From the NCBI GenBank assembly GCA_964402975.1, contig CAYOEM010000014.1, positions 1 through 64,000 of the forward strand: a stretch of DNA of 64,000 nucleotides. The letters are read 5' to 3'. The position numbers and the translations under genes are program-made. The notes beneath the pieces were generated by a model, which was not told where the DNA came from, searched no databases, and was given only the letters and a program-made list of their open reading frames with translations. This stretch comes from CAMDKS01 sp964402975. GTDB taxonomy: Bacteria; Bdellovibrionota_B; Oligoflexia; Oligoflexales; RGVZ01. Shown one piece after another: positions 62,609 to 64,000 of the stretch; within the stretch, counting starts at the first letter, position 1, and each line of letters starts with the position of its first letter.

Positions 62609-62932
62609 TTATCCACCGGCCCTAACTAGCTTCATGTTTTTTTTCGCAAAAAACGCCTCCACTTTAGTCCTGACATCCCCTCGAAGCTCAAGAGTCCCAT
62701 CCTTCATCGCACCACCACATCCGAAGGAACTTTGCATGAGTTTTAAGAGGTCTCGCGCCTCGGTCTCCTCTAGAGGTAGATTAAAGAGCACCGTAACCTG
62801 TTTTCCACCGCGATTATTGCTCTCTAGTCTCATTTTTGCAGGACCACCCGCTTTTTTCCATGCTGATGATGACTGATTTTCTTTCTTATGGGATCCGCTC
62901 TCAGTCGAATAAACCAAACGGGAATCGCTCAT
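62609..62932 (-). CDS. yciH: SUI1/YciH-family translation factor-like protein
   Basis: 107 residues. The C-terminal 75 form the SUI1/eIF1 fold: LESNNRGGKQVTVLFNLPL with the conserved Arg-Gly-Gly-Lys, then LMQSSFGCGGAMKDGTLELRGD, typical of bacterial YciH. The N-terminal 30 residues are polar and disordered. YciH proteins bind the ribosome and may check initiation; in bacteria the role is minor or stress-related. The gene ends a few bases before the UbiD-like start, so the two are closely linked in transcription. Confidence 0.92.
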   Translation of the reverse strand: MSDSRLVYSTESGSHKKENQSSSAWKKAGGPAKMRLESNNRGGKQVTVLFNLPLEETEARDLLKLMQSSFGCGGAMKDGTLELRGDVRTKVEAFFAKKNMKLVRAGG

Positions 62933-62940
62933 ATGTTTTC

Positions 62941-63300
62941 CTATGACGTTAATTGGTTATCTCTAAAAATAAAGTAGACTGCAGCCACCATGCACAGGCT
63001 GCCATACACAAAATTTCTGGTTAGGGGCACTTTCATATAAAATACCGCAAATGCCGCGAAAACAACCATTGTTATGACTTCTTGAATCAGCTTTAACTGT
63101 CCCAAATTGTAGTACTGATGGCCTAGACGGTTAGCAGGAACTTGAAAACAGTACTCAAAAAAAGCAACTCCCCAGCTTAGAGCTATCGCGACATATAATG
63201 GCTTAGCCTTGAGATCTTTGAGATGGCCATACCAAGCGTAAGTCATGAATAAATTACTGACGACTAATAATGCCAATGGCTTCAGAGCGTCGGCTACCAC
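62941..63300 (-). CDS. DUF486 small membrane protein (DMT superfamily)
   Basis: 119 residues with four membrane helices. The pattern LFMTYAWYGHLKD near the start, then ALSWGVAFFEYCFQVPANRLGH and LKLIQEVITMVVF, is that of DUF486, a four-helix branch of the drug/metabolite transporter superfamily. Members are thought to pair as transporters, but no substrate is known. Its start overlaps the end of the SDR gene by seven bases and its stop is eight bases before the SUI1 start. Confidence 0.93.
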   Translation of the reverse strand: MVADALKPLALLVVSNLFMTYAWYGHLKDLKAKPLYVAIALSWGVAFFEYCFQVPANRLGHQYYNLGQLKLIQEVITMVVFAAFAVFYMKVPLTRNFVYGSLCMVAAVYFIFRDNQLTS

Positions 63301-63989
63301 GGTAGCTCCTTGCCCCGGAAATCAACATAGCGACCAGAATCTTTCAACGTTGCCTTAGTGACGACATCGATAATTCCCGACGCAGAATCCTCAGGATCAG
63401 TTGGCGCTTGCGGACCACCCATAGCCGTCTTGACCCAGCCCGGGTGCATGGCTAAAACCGTCACTTTTGGAAATTCGCGGGCAAGGCAGACCGAAAACAT
63501 ATTCAGCGCCGACTTGCTCATACGATATGCATAGTAACCGCCGCTCTTATTATCTGCCAGAGAACCCATTAGAGACGTCATGTTTACCACTTTTGGATCA
63601 TCACTAAGTTCTAAATTAGCCATAAAACACCTAGCGATCATCATGGGCCCCAGTGAATTGATCGTAAAGCTCTGCTGAACTGAATTAAGATCAAGATCAC
63701 CTAACGACTTACCACCATCTTTAAGGACTCCAGCATTATTGACCAAAACATCAATTCGACGTCCGTCGAGCTGCTTTGCAGCAGCAACAATGGACACATG
63801 ATCGGCGACGTCAATTTTGACGCTATCAAATCTCTCTTTCCAATCCCGCTTGGCCTCCCATAGGTCCCGCTCTCCGTCTGGATTTCTGCAAGCACCGATC
63901 ACATCATGCCCACGCCGAAGCAATTCGTTCATCATCGCCATTCCAATGCCGCGAGACACCCCGGTCACGAGCCATGTTTTTCTACTCAT
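63294..63989 (-). CDS. Short-chain dehydrogenase/reductase
   Basis: 231 residues with a complete classical SDR fold: the cofactor loop TGVSRGIG (9-16), NNAGVL, a Ser in NMTSLMGS, and the YxxxK site seen as YRMSKSA. HPGWVKTAMGG follows. Arg in ACRNPDG after the second strand suggests NADP(H). The family oxidises or reduces alcohol and ketone groups; this sequence does not name the substrate. It is the first gene in view of the minus-strand series to deoC; its ATG lies 11 bases from the window's end, so the promoter is outside. Confidence 0.9.
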   Translation of the reverse strand: MSRKTWLVTGVSRGIGMAMMNELLRRGHDVIGACRNPDGERDLWEAKRDWKERFDSVKIDVADHVSIVAAAKQLDGRRIDVLVNNAGVLKDGGKSLGDLDLNSVQQSFTINSLGPMMIARCFMANLELSDDPKVVNMTSLMGSLADNKSGGYYAYRMSKSALNMFSVCLAREFPKVTVLAMHPGWVKTAMGGPQAPTDPEDSASGIIDVVTKATLKDSGRYVDFRGKELPW

Positions 63990-64000
63990 AAAAGCAATCC

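Noticed and set aside
1..64000. CRISPR arrays, insertion sequences, rRNA genes
   Set aside because: No regularly spaced direct repeats, transposase-like proteins with terminal repeats, or rRNA sequence were seen.

Overview
The window reads as a stretch of chromosome from a Gram-negative, heterotrophic bacterium of moderate GC content. Outer-membrane features (a beta-barrel-like protein, an LpxL/HtrB-type acyltransferase, several lipobox lipoproteins, periplasmic proteases) sit with a gene stock (trypsin-like lipoprotein, Rsm22-type methyltransferase, Lnb N-terminal-domain protein, very long PBP1A) that resembles Bdellovibrionota/Oligoflexia or neighbouring delta-like lineages. That placement is an inference from gene content, not a proven identification.

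Layout. Positions 1-2900: the start of an SRPBCC-family gene running off the left edge, about 760 bases with no convincing gene, and a large serine recombinase whose 3' end runs into a tRNA-Arg(CCT) gene on the other strand, the likely edge of an integrated element. Positions 3000-4900: rlmM and an exported coiled-coil protein. Positions 4938-10460: a complete lasso-peptide biosynthetic cluster. The right arm (+) carries a 33-residue precursor at 8143-8244, a strong hairpin, a PqqD-like recognition protein (B1) and an asparagine-synthetase-like cyclase (B2's partner C). The left arm (-) carries the transglutaminase-like leader peptidase (B2), an ABC exporter (D) and a class I SAM methyltransferase. 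This is the most interesting system in the window; the core peptide is KGNRNVKSDGTTVGFL or the same lacking its first Lys.

Positions 10425-26400: an AarF/UbiB kinase-like gene, a DabA-DabB inorganic-carbon accumulation pair with a SulP transporter, a cyclic-nucleotide-binding K+ channel and a Kup K+ transporter, then an operon of a DnaQ-like exonuclease with znuA-znuC-znuB zinc uptake, and a 52-residue basic protein. Positions 26600-34200: lspA, mtnA, an exported membrane protein, a TPR protein with a PUA/EVE-like C-terminus, a small four-Cys protein and a large TPR protein. Positions 34400-47800: periplasmic thioredoxin, lipoprotein, glutaryl-CoA dehydrogenase, membrane methyltransferase, NQO1-like oxidoreductase, the lipA/acyltransferase/DUF4105 set, Rsm22 methyltransferase, a dicarboxylate symporter, and pyrE-pncA-nadE (orotate phosphoribosylation and NAD salvage/synthesis).

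Positions 48200-64000: a trypsin-like lipoprotein with a Pro-rich linker and duplicated Cys domain, an outer-membrane-like protein, MscS, apt, an unusually long PBP1A, an extended FolB, an HtrA-type protease, two divergent tRNA-modification genes (MnmC-like and MiaE), and a minus-strand series SDR - DUF486 - SUI1/YciH - UbiD-like - deoC. Apart from the recombinase region and the lasso cluster, most of the window looks like core chromosome with tight spacing and many convergent 3' overlaps.
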